Shown here: in pieces, positions 12,675-24,560 of the stretch
How positions within the stretch are numbered: the stretch's first letter is position 1
Layout of the letters: each line of letters starts with the position of its first letter
NCBI GenBank assembly: GCA_039619475.1
Contig: CM077116.1
Coordinates: 254,115,440 to 254,179,439 of the forward strand
Length of the DNA: 64,000 bases
Reading direction: 5' to 3'
Origin: Icerya purchasi
Lineage: Eukaryota > Arthropoda > Insecta > Hemiptera > Monophlebidae
The notes under the pieces: generated by a model
Told to the model about the DNA's origin: nothing
What the model saw: only the letters and a program-made list of their open reading frames with translations
Database searches by the model: none
Translations under genes and position numbers: made by a program

Positions 12675-14135
12675 CTTTTTGATTTAGAGCAAAATTAAAA
12701 TGTAAAATAACGTAATTACGATTAGACATTTTTCGTCGAATTTTTACGCAGCAGAAGTTAATTATAAAATAGGATTATTCTTGAGAGAGGAATCGGAAAG
12801 AAACAAAAAGCCGAGTGCCAAAAAATCCCTAGGTAACAAGTGTAAAAGTAAAAGATGCACGAGAAATCGAAGGTAGAATTCGTCGTTATCAAATATGGTT
12901 ATTGCAGCCACTACTTTGCGATTTAAATATCCTGTTATGTGTGTATAATAAAACAGGATCTAGCCCTGTACAGACTCGATTAATACGAATATTCTATAGA
13001 ATCAAGGATCACCTAATGGGGTTTAGTAGTAAAAAGTGACGATGCTTATTTAGCATATATAACCCGAGTATACAGAATTATAATAAGCACATCACACTAG
13101 CGTGCACAGATGATATCGGTAATTATATTTAAAATATTTCACACCGGAATTTTATATAAAAAGCATTTACAAAAAAAAAAGTAATCGATACCTTTCCAAG
13201 CGGTGTTACGAAGTATTTTTCAAAAATTGTAATCGGAGGAGAGATTGTAAACTGGCTCCGTTCATCACTGAAAACGAATATATTAAATTATCCGTCAGAA
13301 AAACGCTTCGAGAGATTATCTGGTTGGTATATGTTTTGAACTAGCGTGTTTTCCGGATTGTCGGTAGTAACGTCGAGATTTGCGGTTGAGTCTTTTTTTA
13401 GTCAATTTCTGTAAAATAATTTGAAATGATTTAGTTTGTTCCGATTATAGTGTGAATTATGTGATCAGAGGAAGGGGGTACCCCCTTATAGCGTGGTAGT
13501 GCAATAAAAGTGGAAATGAAAAGAACATTAAGCACCTGTTGATACATACATCAGACAATGCTCACAGTAAAGCGGAAATATAATAAAACCAGAACGAACA
13601 AAAAAGCACAAGCTGGGCCTGAAAAAAGGATAAAAAATCTTTATTAATTTTTATACCAGTTTCCTTCGACAATAATGTCTAACACAGCCACGGTTTCGTT
13701 AAATAGGAACATGATAAAAATCGGACTTTTCCGCGATTTTTTTTTTTTTTTATCGGTACAATTTTAATCGAGAATAATTAAAATAGCGGCGAATATTATA
13801 AAAATCGCTAATTCAGAATATGGCGCCGCTTTTTTTATTATTGTTCGATGTCTGAGCCATTTCAACTGTGTTATCATATCATTCGTATAAATGTAAAATT
13901 CAGATTGTATTTTATATATGTATATACATATATATATAAATATCCAAAAACCTATTATTTCGAAATTTTAACTCGGCTCGTAATTCTAAATGGTAAACAA
14001 TTCAGAATTTTACGTGCTTCAAATTGTTTTATATAAAATTACCAGAAAAAAGGAAAAAACACCTAAACAAAACCGGCAACGTTGCCACCAGTTAACCGAG
14101 GATACTGCTTTAAACTGTGATTCAAAGAGGCATGT
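12675..14135. other. AT-rich unique DNA, no gene seen
   Basis: No motif-bearing frame or repeat end was recognised. The open frame at 13848-14036 is low-complexity and crosses a TATATA tract. Confidence 0.5.
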
Positions 14136-14143
14136 GTTATAAC

Positions 14144-14845
14144 TAGGGTTCGGATTTAAAAATTTCATAACAGATAGTGTATATTAAGAAAAAAAATAAA
14201 TAAAATTTATTTTTTTAACATGCTGCATTTTCTTCTATTGAATTAATTTATATAAAAAAAAAAAAAAACAAAAAAAAACATTAAATTTCTAAATTTAAAA
14301 ATGATTACATTTAACAATAAGAATTTTTTCTACATTTTCAACACAAAAATTGTGTCTTGTAGTTTTCAGGGTAGGAAACAATTTCTCCGCATCGCAAGAA
14401 ACAACTGGTAAATATTTAAATGCGGCCACTTCAGATGTAGTATAAGAGATTTCGTTTTCATCTGACACTTAATATAAAATTTTCACTATTACTTGTAACA
14501 AATTCCATCCAGGATTACGATGACGTACAGCATTTAACTTATTTCTTAAAGCGGCACCAATTAAATTAGGCCAAAATCTGGCAATACACTACTTTACCAT
14601 CTATTGACAATACAACGGCTTAATAATCCGCCAAAACTTGTTTTATTTTTCGGCACTTTAGCAGTGCGGCAAAAGAAAAAACTTATAGTAAAATATGAAA
14701 TGTAAAACACAACTTGTGAAAACTAAGCAAGTTTGAATCGAAACTGTAAGTGATCTGCTAAATATTGAAGGCGGCATGTCTAGACAAAAATTTGCGTCAC
14801 AAATTGTGTGTAAGTATACATATATACATCAAAATCCGAATCCTA
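14144..14845. mobile_element. hAT-superfamily DNA transposon, internally degraded
   Basis: The 702-bp element is bounded by inverted ends TAGGGTTCGGATTT (14144-14157) and the complement of TAGGATTCGGATTT at the right edge. It is flanked on both sides by the 8-bp duplication GTTATAAC (14136-14143 and 14846-14853). An 8-bp target duplication with TAGG-type ends is the hAT signature, though this target is itself palindromic. A C-terminal transposase relic is present on the minus strand. The element is too short for a full transposase, so it is an internally deleted, nonautonomous derivative. Confidence 0.85.
14301..14580 (-). pseudogene. hAT transposase C-terminal (dimerisation) relic
   Basis: On the minus strand the frame ending near 14301 reads F-K-Y-L-P-V-V-S-C-D-A-E-K-L-F-P-T-L-K and then R-H-N-F-C-V-E-N-V-E-K-I-L. 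This follows the hAT dimerisation-domain pattern (Y-x-P-I-x-S-C-D-V-E-R-x-F-S ... R ... N-L-E). Upstream, N-L-I-G-A-A-L-R-N-K-L is in frame but a stop interrupts it, and the catalytic DDE part is absent. The relic lies inside the hAT element with matched target duplications. Confidence 0.65.
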
Positions 14846-15205
14846 GTTATAACACTTGTATTAGTCACGTAGAAGACAACCAAATAAGAAATCAATTCCA
14901 GCAGATTACGTAGACTAACATAAATTCGAAACTTTACCATTATAACGACATATTCGGCTAACGTAGTTTAAACGGCACTCGTTCCTTCGGACCGAGCTAA
15001 TTCAAATTTCTGTCACGCATTGGAAATTTTCAAATTAATAACCGTATAATGTCCAAAAATGAATAAATAAATAGCGAAACGAACATTTTTTTTTTTTTTT
15101 CTTCGATATGTCTCACTCTATAGATATACAGTTATAAACGGTGTTTTTTCCCCTTTTTTTTTTTTTTTATTTATTCGTTTATCAAATATAAAATAATAAA
15201 TTATC

Positions 15206-15522
15206 CTATTCTTTCGAGTAATGAAACCCCAAATGTATATTCAGCTCTCCAGCTGGAATCTTGACACCGTGCTTTTCTTTGTAATTTTCTAGCTGAATTG
15301 CCTGGAGTTGTCCCTGTGTTGTACTTCCTGTGAATATTTAGATTACGATAATGCCGCAATCTGTTGAAAAACTTTAAACGGTGAACTTGTTCAACGTACC
15401 GAATAATCAGGTCATATAATGTTTCAAGACATCGGCGGAAGTTATCCTCCTCTAGATCAGTAAATTGGACCGCATCGCGCTTTAATCCAAACTGAAATGA
15501 TTCTAATAGCTCCGCTTTCAAT
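15206..15522 (-). pseudogene. Frameshifted coding relic or terminal exon, unidentified protein
   Basis: On the minus strand, an AG at 15524-15523 (tttttgtag) is followed by an open frame: L-K-A-E-L-L-E-S-F-Q-F-G-L-K-R-D-A-V, then E-E-D-N-F-R-R-C-L-E-T-L-Y-D-L-I-I-R-Y-V-E-Q-V-H-R-L. After R-L-R-H-Y-R-N-L-N-I the protein-like signal moves by one base to a new frame (F-T-G-S-T-T-Q-G-Q-L-Q-A-I-Q-L-E-N-Y-K-E-K-H) ending H-Y-S-K-E and TAG at 15208-15206. Both halves look like helical, charged protein. AATAAATAAA and an A15 run (minus sense, 15175-15154) follow closely, which could be a gene 3' end or a retrocopy tail. Family not recognised. The shift may be mutation or a base-call error. Confidence 0.45.
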
Positions 15523-15524
15523 CT

Positions 15525-17510
15525 ACAAAAATGTCGGTATTGGGCCTTTCAGATACTTTTCTACGATTCTAGAGTACCGCATGGATGACCCAATTATAAA
15601 AATAAAAAAACATCATCATTTTAACTGAAATTTTCATCGACTAAATTTTATTTTTCGTATTAGCCGGTATCAGTGACGCAATGTGATAAGAATTTTACGC
15701 ATACTGTATGAAGTGGAATTTTTGTTGTTGATAATCAAATGGGGAAGAGGACACAGGTAGTTCAGCTGTTTCATAGGATGCGTTCCGGGATTATTGGCGA
15801 CGTTGGATAATTAAAAGAAACTGTAACGAAACCGAAATAACTTTTCAACACACTCGGATAGCAAACGGTGTACCGAAGAGCCGCAAACGAAGAGAGAGTA
15901 TCGTTTACAAAATAATCACCGAGAAGTGGCTAGAAGATGTAATTAACATTTTTCCGGCTTCTCCTGCCAACCATAAAATGGAAACCTTATTTTTTATTCA
16001 TTTTTGTTTTCCATTTTTTGTTTTTCTCGTTTCTCTCTTTATTTTTTATTTTTATTTTATTTTTATTTTATTTTTATTTCTCTCTCTCTCTCTCTCTCTC
16101 TTTTACTATCGTTATTACTATTATTATTGTTCTTAATTTCGCGAATTCACCGCCACGATGCCGGATGTCGGTGGCGAAGAAATGAATTCAAAGTCCCCTG
16201 TGTTTAATTTGTCTTTCATTTCCTTAACCCCTTCTTCTTCTACCGCATCATAAACGATCGCCTTGTCCCTAGCATTTTCACTCCGCGCGCGCCTTCCAAA
16301 AGAACAACAAAAACAAGAACGGAGCGCCAAAACGCGGCGGAACTGCAACCGTTTCTGTCGTCTCCATCGTTCTGTAAGTAATTAAGTTTTCTTCATTGTT
16401 ATAGTAAACTTGATGAAACAACGCGATTATTTTACGATTGAAAAATTAATTGAAAATATTCTTCGGGCTTCCCCTTATCGCACGCACCCCGCCGCCCCCT
16501 TCGTTGTTCCGACGCCGTAATTTCACGCAATGCTGGACTCGCCGAAAGAGCGTTACGTAATTTGGGTCAAATTGGCGATAGCTTTAATTTTTATCCGAAC
16601 GTACGCATTCATACGTGTGCGCAAAAAACAGTTGCGATAATTAATTTCAAAAGAGGGAGAAAATGCTTTTACCAGCAAGGACTGTGATGAAAAACGAAAA
16701 TTGCCGCGTACAAAGCTGTAATTCTGCGTCGACTATGCTATGCGCTAGTGAATCATGGCCAATATCAAAAAAAAAAAAAATTTAAAATACAATCAAAAAA
16801 TAATCAGAAAAATACTTTAAATAAATCGAACAGATTTTACGTCCAATGATGAAGCACTAAACCACGGCAGCAGTTCGTCTATGAATCGAAACAGTTACAC
16901 TGCTAAACGCGTGAATTTGGTAAGGCACGTCAAACGTATGGCCAAAAGAATGCTGTTATATTGCGAATCAAAAATTCCCTAGCAAAACGAACTCGAAACC
17001 ATCCGAATGAATCCGAAAAAATACGAAAGAAACACGCTGAATAAAGAAAAATGGAATTTAAACGTAAGCTAACGTTTGTCAGCTATCGCAGCCTAGTTAA
17101 TTAGTTAATCGTGTTTCGTTCGGGTAGAATATCCCGCTGCCACGCGTTGAAACTTCCAAAAACTTCACTTGCGCTGGGTTAATTACCATAGCTGACGCAC
17201 CCAAAAAAAACTAATCTCCCTACGTTTGGAAATAAAACGATAAAAAGAAAACTCCGTCAAATCGGAACACCGCTCAGGATAACCAACAACAACAATTTGT
17301 TTACCTCTTATGCATCTTCAGTAGTAGCTGTCGTATTAATACCTCACCTTCAGCACAAACACAAATAAAATAGAAGTATGACAGCACTCATACTTGAAAG
17401 TGAGTAAGATAGATTATCATGTACATACTATATTGAGAGCGAGTCTAATGGGTTAACGACTACAAACGTGATTAAAAATTATAATAATTTTACTTATTGT
17501 AAACTGCCAA
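15525..17510. other. AT-rich unique DNA with short simple repeats
   Basis: A (CT)n tract lies at about 16079-16101. A minus-strand open frame at 16133-16348 ends in a plausible acidic segment (A-V-E-E-E-G-V-K-E-M-K-D-K-L), but it has no splice signals or family match and is not called. Confidence 0.4.
16079..16101. repeat. (CT)n microsatellite
   Basis: Alternating CT tract of about 23 bases within a pyrimidine-rich strand-biased stretch (15990-16130). Confidence 0.9.
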
Positions 17511-17514
17511 TAAT

Positions 17515-17557
17515 AATTAAATAATTAAATAATTAAATAAATAAATAAATAAATAAA
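17515..17557. repeat. (AAT)n/(AAAT)n microsatellite
   Basis: Repeated AATAATTAAAT words pass into an AAAT tract. Confidence 0.85.
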
Positions 17558-17679
17558 TGTCCAAAAGTTGCAGTTACTAACTGTGTTATAATCATGTTAA
17601 AAACGAATTTTATTCACTATATTCACATATGTATAACATTAATTATTTATAAATAAACATAAATTCAACATCTAAAAAA

Positions 17680-17747
17680 CTTTATGAACATTTGAAAATT
17701 ACATAAAACTTAAATGCGTTTCATGTAATTTTTAAATGTTCATAAAA
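17680..17747. repeat. Inverted repeat, about 30-bp arms, 8-base loop
   Basis: CTTTATGAACATTTGAAAAT at 17680 and onward is mirrored by ATTTTTAAATGTTCATAAA ending near 17746, around the short loop ttaaatgc. This makes a long, nearly perfect hairpin. It may be the core of a foldback MITE, but no flanking duplication was resolved. Confidence 0.75.
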
Positions 17748-17980
17748 AAAGATGGCATGTCATCAACTTTCGAGCCCTGAAAATTATCGTAATGGAATAT
17801 GATTAATTCGCTGATTTGTTTTACCGTACACTATTCTCAATGATACAGATAGAATGTGATTAATTCGAAAAACCCCAAAATCGATACTGACATTTGTTTT
17901 CGTTAAGTCTACTATACACATCTGCACATATTATTCAGCTGTGTACGAAAAACGCTAGGTAAAATAAAATATATCCACAC

Positions 17981-18040
17981 ATATATATATATATATATAT
18001 AGATATATATAGATATATATAGATATATAGATATATATTT
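17981..18040. repeat. (AT)n / (AGATATAT)n microsatellite
   Basis: A TA tract is followed by several phased AGATATAT units. Confidence 0.9.
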
Positions 18041-19925
18041 GAACATACTTCCTATAGAAATTCTTGTACTGAGTTAATGATCGCGAAAATGAGTCGTATG
18101 AAAAATCATTGACGAAATTACGTTCGCAACATTGTAACTGAAAAAATCATATATTATATAAAAACGGAATAAATAAATAAGAAGAAAATAATACGAGGTA
18201 AGCCTTTATTATAAGGTAAACAGGAAATTTTATAACGGAATTTTAACAAGAAGCGATATGATTACAATATTGCCGTCACAGAGCAGCCGAAAAGAATTAC
18301 AATTAATACATTTAATTCGTAAACAAAACGTTACAACGTAAAATCAAATTGTCATATCTAATCGAGGGGGTTTACTTCAACGACGCAAAACGAACATTGG
18401 AACGTCGTCGACTGGTCTTCTACTTGCAATGTCTATAAATCGTACTCACGTTGTTTGAGCGAAATTAAGATTATTATTATTAATTGTCGATAACAAAGTG
18501 ATACGCAAATGAATTTACACCACAAGTTCAGTCAAGCATGAGGTTTCATGCGCTGAGGATTCCGTATGAAAGTTAACAATAACTATAATTATTTAGTATG
18601 TAAGAAAATTTGTTTGAATAAATTTCTATTTTTATTTTACTATTTTAATTTAATATCTTAATAAATTTCAAAGATCTTTTCTAATAATAATTTAAAACAG
18701 TAAAGCAAAATACTAATTTGAATCGAAGACTTAGATTAATTTGAAGTGCAATGTAACGGTTATGAAGAAAAATTAATTAAATCCTTTTTTTATTTATTTT
18801 TTTAAATTATTGGTTTAGATTTAATAATACTAATATTAAGGTTTTATGATTTTTTTAAATGTGTAATTTTGTTAATTCCTACACCTATCTTTCTTGAATA
18901 GCCGACCGTCAAAGATATTTAATAAATATATAAACGAAAACACGCAAAAAATATTAATTAGAAATAATATTGATGCTACGTATCACTCTGCTGCGGCTGC
19001 TAGAATGTTGGTGTTCCCTGCTGGCAGGTTGGTGTACGTTGGTGATTGCATCCTGGATTCTCGGCGAATGGGAGGGAGAGACACGGTAATCGAAATTATA
19101 GTTTACGAATTTTGTAAATGTCACTAATTGGAAAACCGAATTTCGAGGCAATTTGGTTACTTTGTTATTAAACTTTTTTCGGTTGCAAGACGAACTGGTT
19201 ACTTTACCAAAAAAGGTCGATATAGTTCCGCGATGTGAAAAAGACTGTCGTTCTACTGTGATGATTTTTTAACAATTCGGTATTTTCTTTCGACTCTCTC
19301 CATATGTTAGACCATTATTAAATATTTTTTTTTTATTTATTTACTAACATAGGTCGTTAAATTGTTTAACAAATCGAAATACAATTCGCATCTGTTTTTC
19401 ATCAGGCGGACGTACCACCTAAACAATGATGCGGTGAGTCCGTTCCTTTCATTAGAGTTCATAACAACACTAACACACCTCGTAATGAAAATAACCAAAC
19501 CAAAACCTGCGATCCTATTTCGTTTCTTATCCCTCGTACTAACACTACTAACGAAAATTATTTCAATCCGAACCAAATTCTAAAAACCGCTGCAATCTCG
19601 TATTCCGATAAAGCCAAAAGAAAAATAACACCGATTAACAAACCTGTTTATTTCGTGCATTCAAAAAACCCACTTAAAACAAAACCAACATTTAAAACTA
19701 AAAAACTATAAAGTTCTCGAATCAAATCCGGTGCTTGCTAGTTGTGCGCGTGGTGGAATAATATTATCCGTTCGTGCGGATATTAACTTTCAACAGATAA
19801 TGTTACCATCCGACATTCAACCAGTAACAGTCGAAATTCGTAAGCCAGTTGCACGGGAGTCTCTAAACATAATTCCGAACCGTATTTAGAAACTTTTAAA
19901 GTTGCCAAAAACTTCAAACAGTTCA
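18041..19925. other. AT-rich unique DNA, no gene seen
   Basis: The open frame at 18894-19127 (+) and its minus-strand shadow have no recognisable domain. No transposon ends were found. Confidence 0.45.
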
Positions 19926-20015
19926 TCCCCTCTAGCGCCGCGAGTATTACGGCTAAAAATTTTGAACAGGGTTAAACATATGCGCTTCGACATATATTTC
20001 TCAAGTTTGGAACAT
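19926..20015 (-). repeat. Inverted partial satellite monomer at array edge
   Basis: The sequence cccctctagcgccgcgagtattacggctaaaaattttgaaca...tttctcaagtttggaacat is the reverse complement of the monomer segment GATGTTCC...GGCGCTAGGGG of the downstream array. At about 20016 the orientation flips and forward-oriented monomer sequence (TTTGAAAGTTTCGTTAAGG) continues. The array thus begins with a short inverted fragment. Confidence 0.75.
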
Positions 20016-21083
20016 CAAGGTTTGAAAGTTTCGTTAAGGAAATAACTTATGGTTTCGTTCTCGACAAATAACGATCTTTCCATCGATCATGACCGGAAAA
20101 AAAATATTATTTTTGAAACTTTCGAGCTTTCGGCGCTTAAGGTTCTGAATTTTAAGATGGAAACCTAGATGTTCCAAAGTAAATAAATAAACAGGGACTC
20201 ATATTTTTTTAACCTTGTTCAAAATCTTGAACCAATACATAAATTACAAGCGGGGCTACACGTCATTTTTCAGAATTTTACGAACTTTTAGTAAATTTCA
20301 AACAGTTTTGTTAAGAAAACGAAATACGGGTCCGTTCCCAAAAAATAGCGCTCTTTCCAATAATAATACACTTGAAAAAATTTTTTTTTTTACAAAATTT
20401 CGAGCTTTCAGAGCCCCAAGTCACTAATTTTAAAATTGGAAACTTCGATGTTCCAAACCAGAGAAATATACATGGATGCCCATATTTACTACTTTCCTCA
20501 AAATTTTTAGCTATAATACTCGCGTCACAAATCAATTCTCTCGATTTTTTGAACTTTTCAGCAAACTTTGAAAGTTCAATTAAGAAAATGAAATACGGTT
20601 TCTTTCCCGACAGATAGCGATCCTTCAAACGGTATATAACATGCGTCAGAAAAATAAAAAATTTTCTTCAAAATTTCGAACTTTCGGCGCCTTAAGGGTC
20701 TAATTTTAAAACTGAAAATCCAAATGTTATAAACTCGAGAAATATAAGGGGATCAGCACGTTTTTAGCCGCGTTCAAAATTTTCAGCTGTAATATTCGTG
20801 GAGCTAGTGGAGAGACACATAATTATTTTTTTTTTTCAACTTTTCAGAACTTTGAAAATTTCTTTAAAAAAATGAAATACGGTTTCGTTCCCGACGAATA
20901 GCGATATTTCTAATGATATATCACAAACCTAAACAAAAAAAATTTTTTTTCAAAATTTTGAATTTTCGGTGCCCCACAGGTCTCAGTCTAAAGTTGGGGT
21001 CCGATTGTCTTAAATCAGAGAAATATACGTAGAGTCGCGTTTTTTCTACCATGTTCCAAATTTATAGCTGTAATACTCGCGTC
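20016..21083 (+). repeat. Diverged monomers at left flank of satellite array
   Basis: Several roughly 285-300-bp monomers can be followed by the recurring landmarks TTTGAAAGTTT, CGATCTTTC, TTCGAGCTTTC, GATGTTCCAAA and AGAAATATAC. Landmarks are mutated from copy to copy. Divergence falls towards the homogeneous core to the right, the usual satellite-edge gradient. Confidence 0.8.
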
Positions 21084-24000
21084 GCAAGAAGGGGGCCGCT
21101 AATTGGAGCTGACGCTTTTTTGAACTTTACGTCAACTTTGAAAGTTTGGTTAAGAAAATGAAATTCGGTTTCGTTCCCGACTACTAGAGATCTTTCTAAT
21201 GATATATCACAAGCCCAAGAAAAAAAATATTTTTTTCCAAAATCTCGAGCTTTCGGTGCCCCGAGGGTCCAATTTTGAAGCTGGAAACTCGGATGTTCCA
21301 AACTAGAGAAATATACGTGGAAGCGCATATTTTTAACCGTGTTCAAAATTTTTATCGGTAATATTCGCGGCGCTAGGGGGGGGGGACACGTCATTTTTCG
21401 CGCTTTTTTGAACTTCACGGCAACTTTGAATTTTTTGGTAAAGAAAATGATATAAGGTTTTGTTCCTGATAAATAGCGATCTTTCAAACGATATATTACA
21501 TTACCGGGAAAAAAAATATTTTTTTACAAAATTTTGAGCTTTCGAAGCCCCGGAGTTTTATTTTTAAAGCTTGAGACCCGGACGCACCAAATTACAGAAA
21601 TATACGTGGAAGTACATATTTTTAACCATGTTTTAAATTTTTAGCTATAATACTCGCAGCGCTAGGGGACGCGCAATTTTTTGAGCTTTTTTGAGCTTTA
21701 TCTCATCTTTGAAAGTTTGGTTAAGAAAATGAAATTCGGTTTCGTTCCCGACTACTAGAGATCTTTCTAATGGTATATCACAAGCCCAAGAAAAAAAATA
21801 TTTTTTTCCAAAATCTCGAGCTTTCGGTGCCCCGAGGGTCCAATTTTGAAGCTGGAAACTCGGATGTTCCAAACTAGAGAAATATACGTGGAAGCGCATA
21901 TTTTTAACCGTGTTCAAAATTTTTATCGGTAATATTCGCGGCGCTAGGGGGGGGGACACGTCATTTTTCGCGCTTTTTTGAACTTTACGGCAACTTTGAA
22001 TTTTTTGGTAAAGAAAATGATATAAGGTTTTGTTCCTGATAAATAGCGATCTTTCAAACGATATATTACATTACCGGGAAAAAAAATATTTTTTTACAAA
22101 ATTTTGAGCTTTCGACACCCCGGAGTTTTATTTTTAAAGCTTGAGACCCGGACGCACCAAATTACAGAAATATACGTGGAAGTACATATTTTTAACCATG
22201 TTTTAAATTTTTAGCTATAATACTCGCAGCGCTAGGGGACGCGCAATTTTTTGAGCTTTTTGAGCTTTATCTCATCTTTGAAAGTTTGGTTAAGAAAATG
22301 AAATTCGGTTTCGTTCCCGACTACTAGAGATCTTTCTAATGGTATATCACAAGCCCAAGAAAAAAAATATTTTTTTCCAAAATCTCGAGCTTTCGGTGCC
22401 CCGAGGGTCCAATTTTGAAGCTGGAAACTCGGATGTTCCAAACTAGAGAAATATACGTGGAAGCGCATATTTTTAACCGTGTTCAAAATTTTTATCGGTA
22501 ATATTCGCGGCGCTAGGGGGGGGGGACACGTCATTTTTCGCGCTTTTTTGAACTTTACGGCAACTTTGAATTTTTTGGTAAAGAAAATGATATAAGGTTT
22601 TGTTCCTGATAAATAGCGATCTTTCAAACGATATATTACATTACCGGGAAAAAAAATATTTTTTTACAAAATTTTGAGCTTTCGAAGCCCCGGAGTTTTA
22701 TTTTTAAAGCTTGAGACCCGGACGCACCAAATTACAGAAATATACGTGGAAGTACATATTTTTAACCATGTTTTAAATTTTTAGCTATAATACTCGCAGC
22801 GCTAGGGGACGCGCAATTTTTTGAGCTTTTTTGAGCTTTATCTCATCTTTGAAAGTTTGGTTAAGAAAATGAAATTCGGTTTCGTTCCCGACTACTAGAG
22901 ATCTTTCTAATGGTATATCACAAGCCCAAGAAAAAAAATATTTTTTTCCAAAATCTCGAGCTTTCGGTGCCCCGAGGGTCCAATTTTGAAGCTGGAAACT
23001 CGGATGTTCCAAACTAGAGAAATATACGTGGAAGCGCATATTTTTAACCGTGTTCAAAATTTTTATCGGTAATATTCGCGGCGCTAGGGGGGGGGACACG
23101 TCATTTTTCGCGCTTTTTTGAACTTTACGGCAACTTTGAATTTTTTGGTAAAGAAAATGATATAAGGTTTTGTTCCTGATAAATAGCGATCTTTCAAACG
23201 ATATATTACATTACCGGGAAAAAAAATATTTTTTTACAAAATTTTGAGCTTTCGACACCCCGGAGTTTTATTTTTAAAGCTTGAGACCCGGACGCACCAA
23301 ATTACAGAAATATACGTGGAAGTACATATTTTTAACCATGTTTTAAATTTTTAGCTATAATACTCGCAGCGCTAGGGGACGCGCAATTTTTTGAGCTTTT
23401 TTGAGCTTTATCTCATCTTTGAAAGTTTGGTTAAGAAAATGAAATTCGGTTTCGTTCCCGACTACTAGAGATCTTTCTAATGGTATATCACAAGCCCAAG
23501 AAAAAAAATATTTTTTTCCAAAATCTCGAGCTTTCGGTGCCCCGAGGGTCCAATTTTGAAGCTGGAAACTCGGATGTTCCAAACTAGAGAAATATACGTG
23601 GAAGCGCATATTTTTAACCGTGTTCAAAATTTTTATCGGTAATATTCGCGGCGCTAGGGGGGGGGACACGTCATTTTTCGCGCTTTTTTGAACTTTACGG
23701 CAACTTTGAATTTTTTGGTAAAGAAAATGATATAAGGTTTTGTTCCTGATAAATAGCGATCTTTCAAACGATATATTACATTACCGGGAAAAAAAATATT
23801 TTTTTACAAAATTTTGAGCTTTCGAAGCCCCGGAGTTTTATTTTTAATGCTTGAGACCCGGACGCACCAAATTACAGAAATATACGTGGAAGTACATATT
23901 TTTAACCATGTTTTAAATTTTTAGCTATAATACTCGCAGCGCTAGGGGACGCGCAATTTTTTGAGCTTTTTTGAGCTTTATCTCAACTTTGAAAGTTTGG

Positions 24001-24560
24001 TTAAGAAAATGAAATTCGGTTTCGTTCCCGACTACTAGAGATCTTTCTAATGGTATATCACAAGCCCAAGAAAAAAAATATTTTTTTCCAAAATCTCGAG
24101 CTTTCGGTGCCCCGAGGGTCCAATTTTGAAGCTGGAAACTCGGATGTTCCAAACTAGAGAAATATACGTGGAAGCGCATATTTTTAACCGTGTTCAAAAT
24201 TTTTATCGGTAATATTCGCGGCGCTAGGGGGGGGGGACACGTCATTTTTCGCGCTTTTTTGAACTTTACGGCAACTTTGAAAGTTTCGTTAAGGAAATGA
24301 AATTCGGTTTCGTTCCCGACAAATAGCGATCTTTCCATCGATATATCGCATGCCTATAAAAAAAAATATTTTTTTACAAAATTTTGAGCTTTCGTCGCCC
24401 CGAGGGTCCAGTTTTAAAGTTGGAAATCCGGATGTTCCAAACTAGAGAAATATACGGGTATGTGCGTATTTTTAGCCCCATTCAAAATTTTTAACTACAA
24501 TACTCGCGGCGCTAAGGGGGGGGGACACGTCATTTTTTGCTGTTTTTTGAACTTTTGGGC
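21084..24560 (+). repeat. Satellite array: 570-bp dimeric higher-order repeats
   Basis: The landmark TACTCGCAGCGCTAGGGGAC starts at 21651, 22221, 22791, 23361 and 23931, exactly 570 bp apart, and a variant recurs at 24501. Each 570-bp unit is made of two related but distinct monomers of about 285 bp: A, with CTACTAGAGATCTTTCTAAT, and B, with TGATAAATAGCGATCTTTCA. Units are almost identical, differing by single bases and by the length of a G run. B monomers alternate TTCGAAGCCCC (units 1, 3, 5) and TTCGACACCCC (units 2, 4), implying a 1140-bp homogenised unit. Repeated 104-141-codon minus-strand frames arise from the satellite sequence and are not called genes. Confidence 0.93.

Noticed and set aside
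16133..16348. Minus-strand frame ending in acidic peptide and S-P-P-T-S-G-I-V-A-V-N-S
   Set aside because: No splice signals, homology or start context; overlaps a pyrimidine-rich strand-biased tract.
21062..24338. Repeated minus-strand open frames of 104-141 codons (S-S-L-E-H-P-S-F-Q-L-Q...) in the satellite
   Set aside because: They are open in every copy because the copies are nearly identical DNA; frames are bounded by satellite stops, lack a domain, and some copies are frameshifted by one base (for example at 22250). Conservation here reflects homogenisation, not selection on protein.
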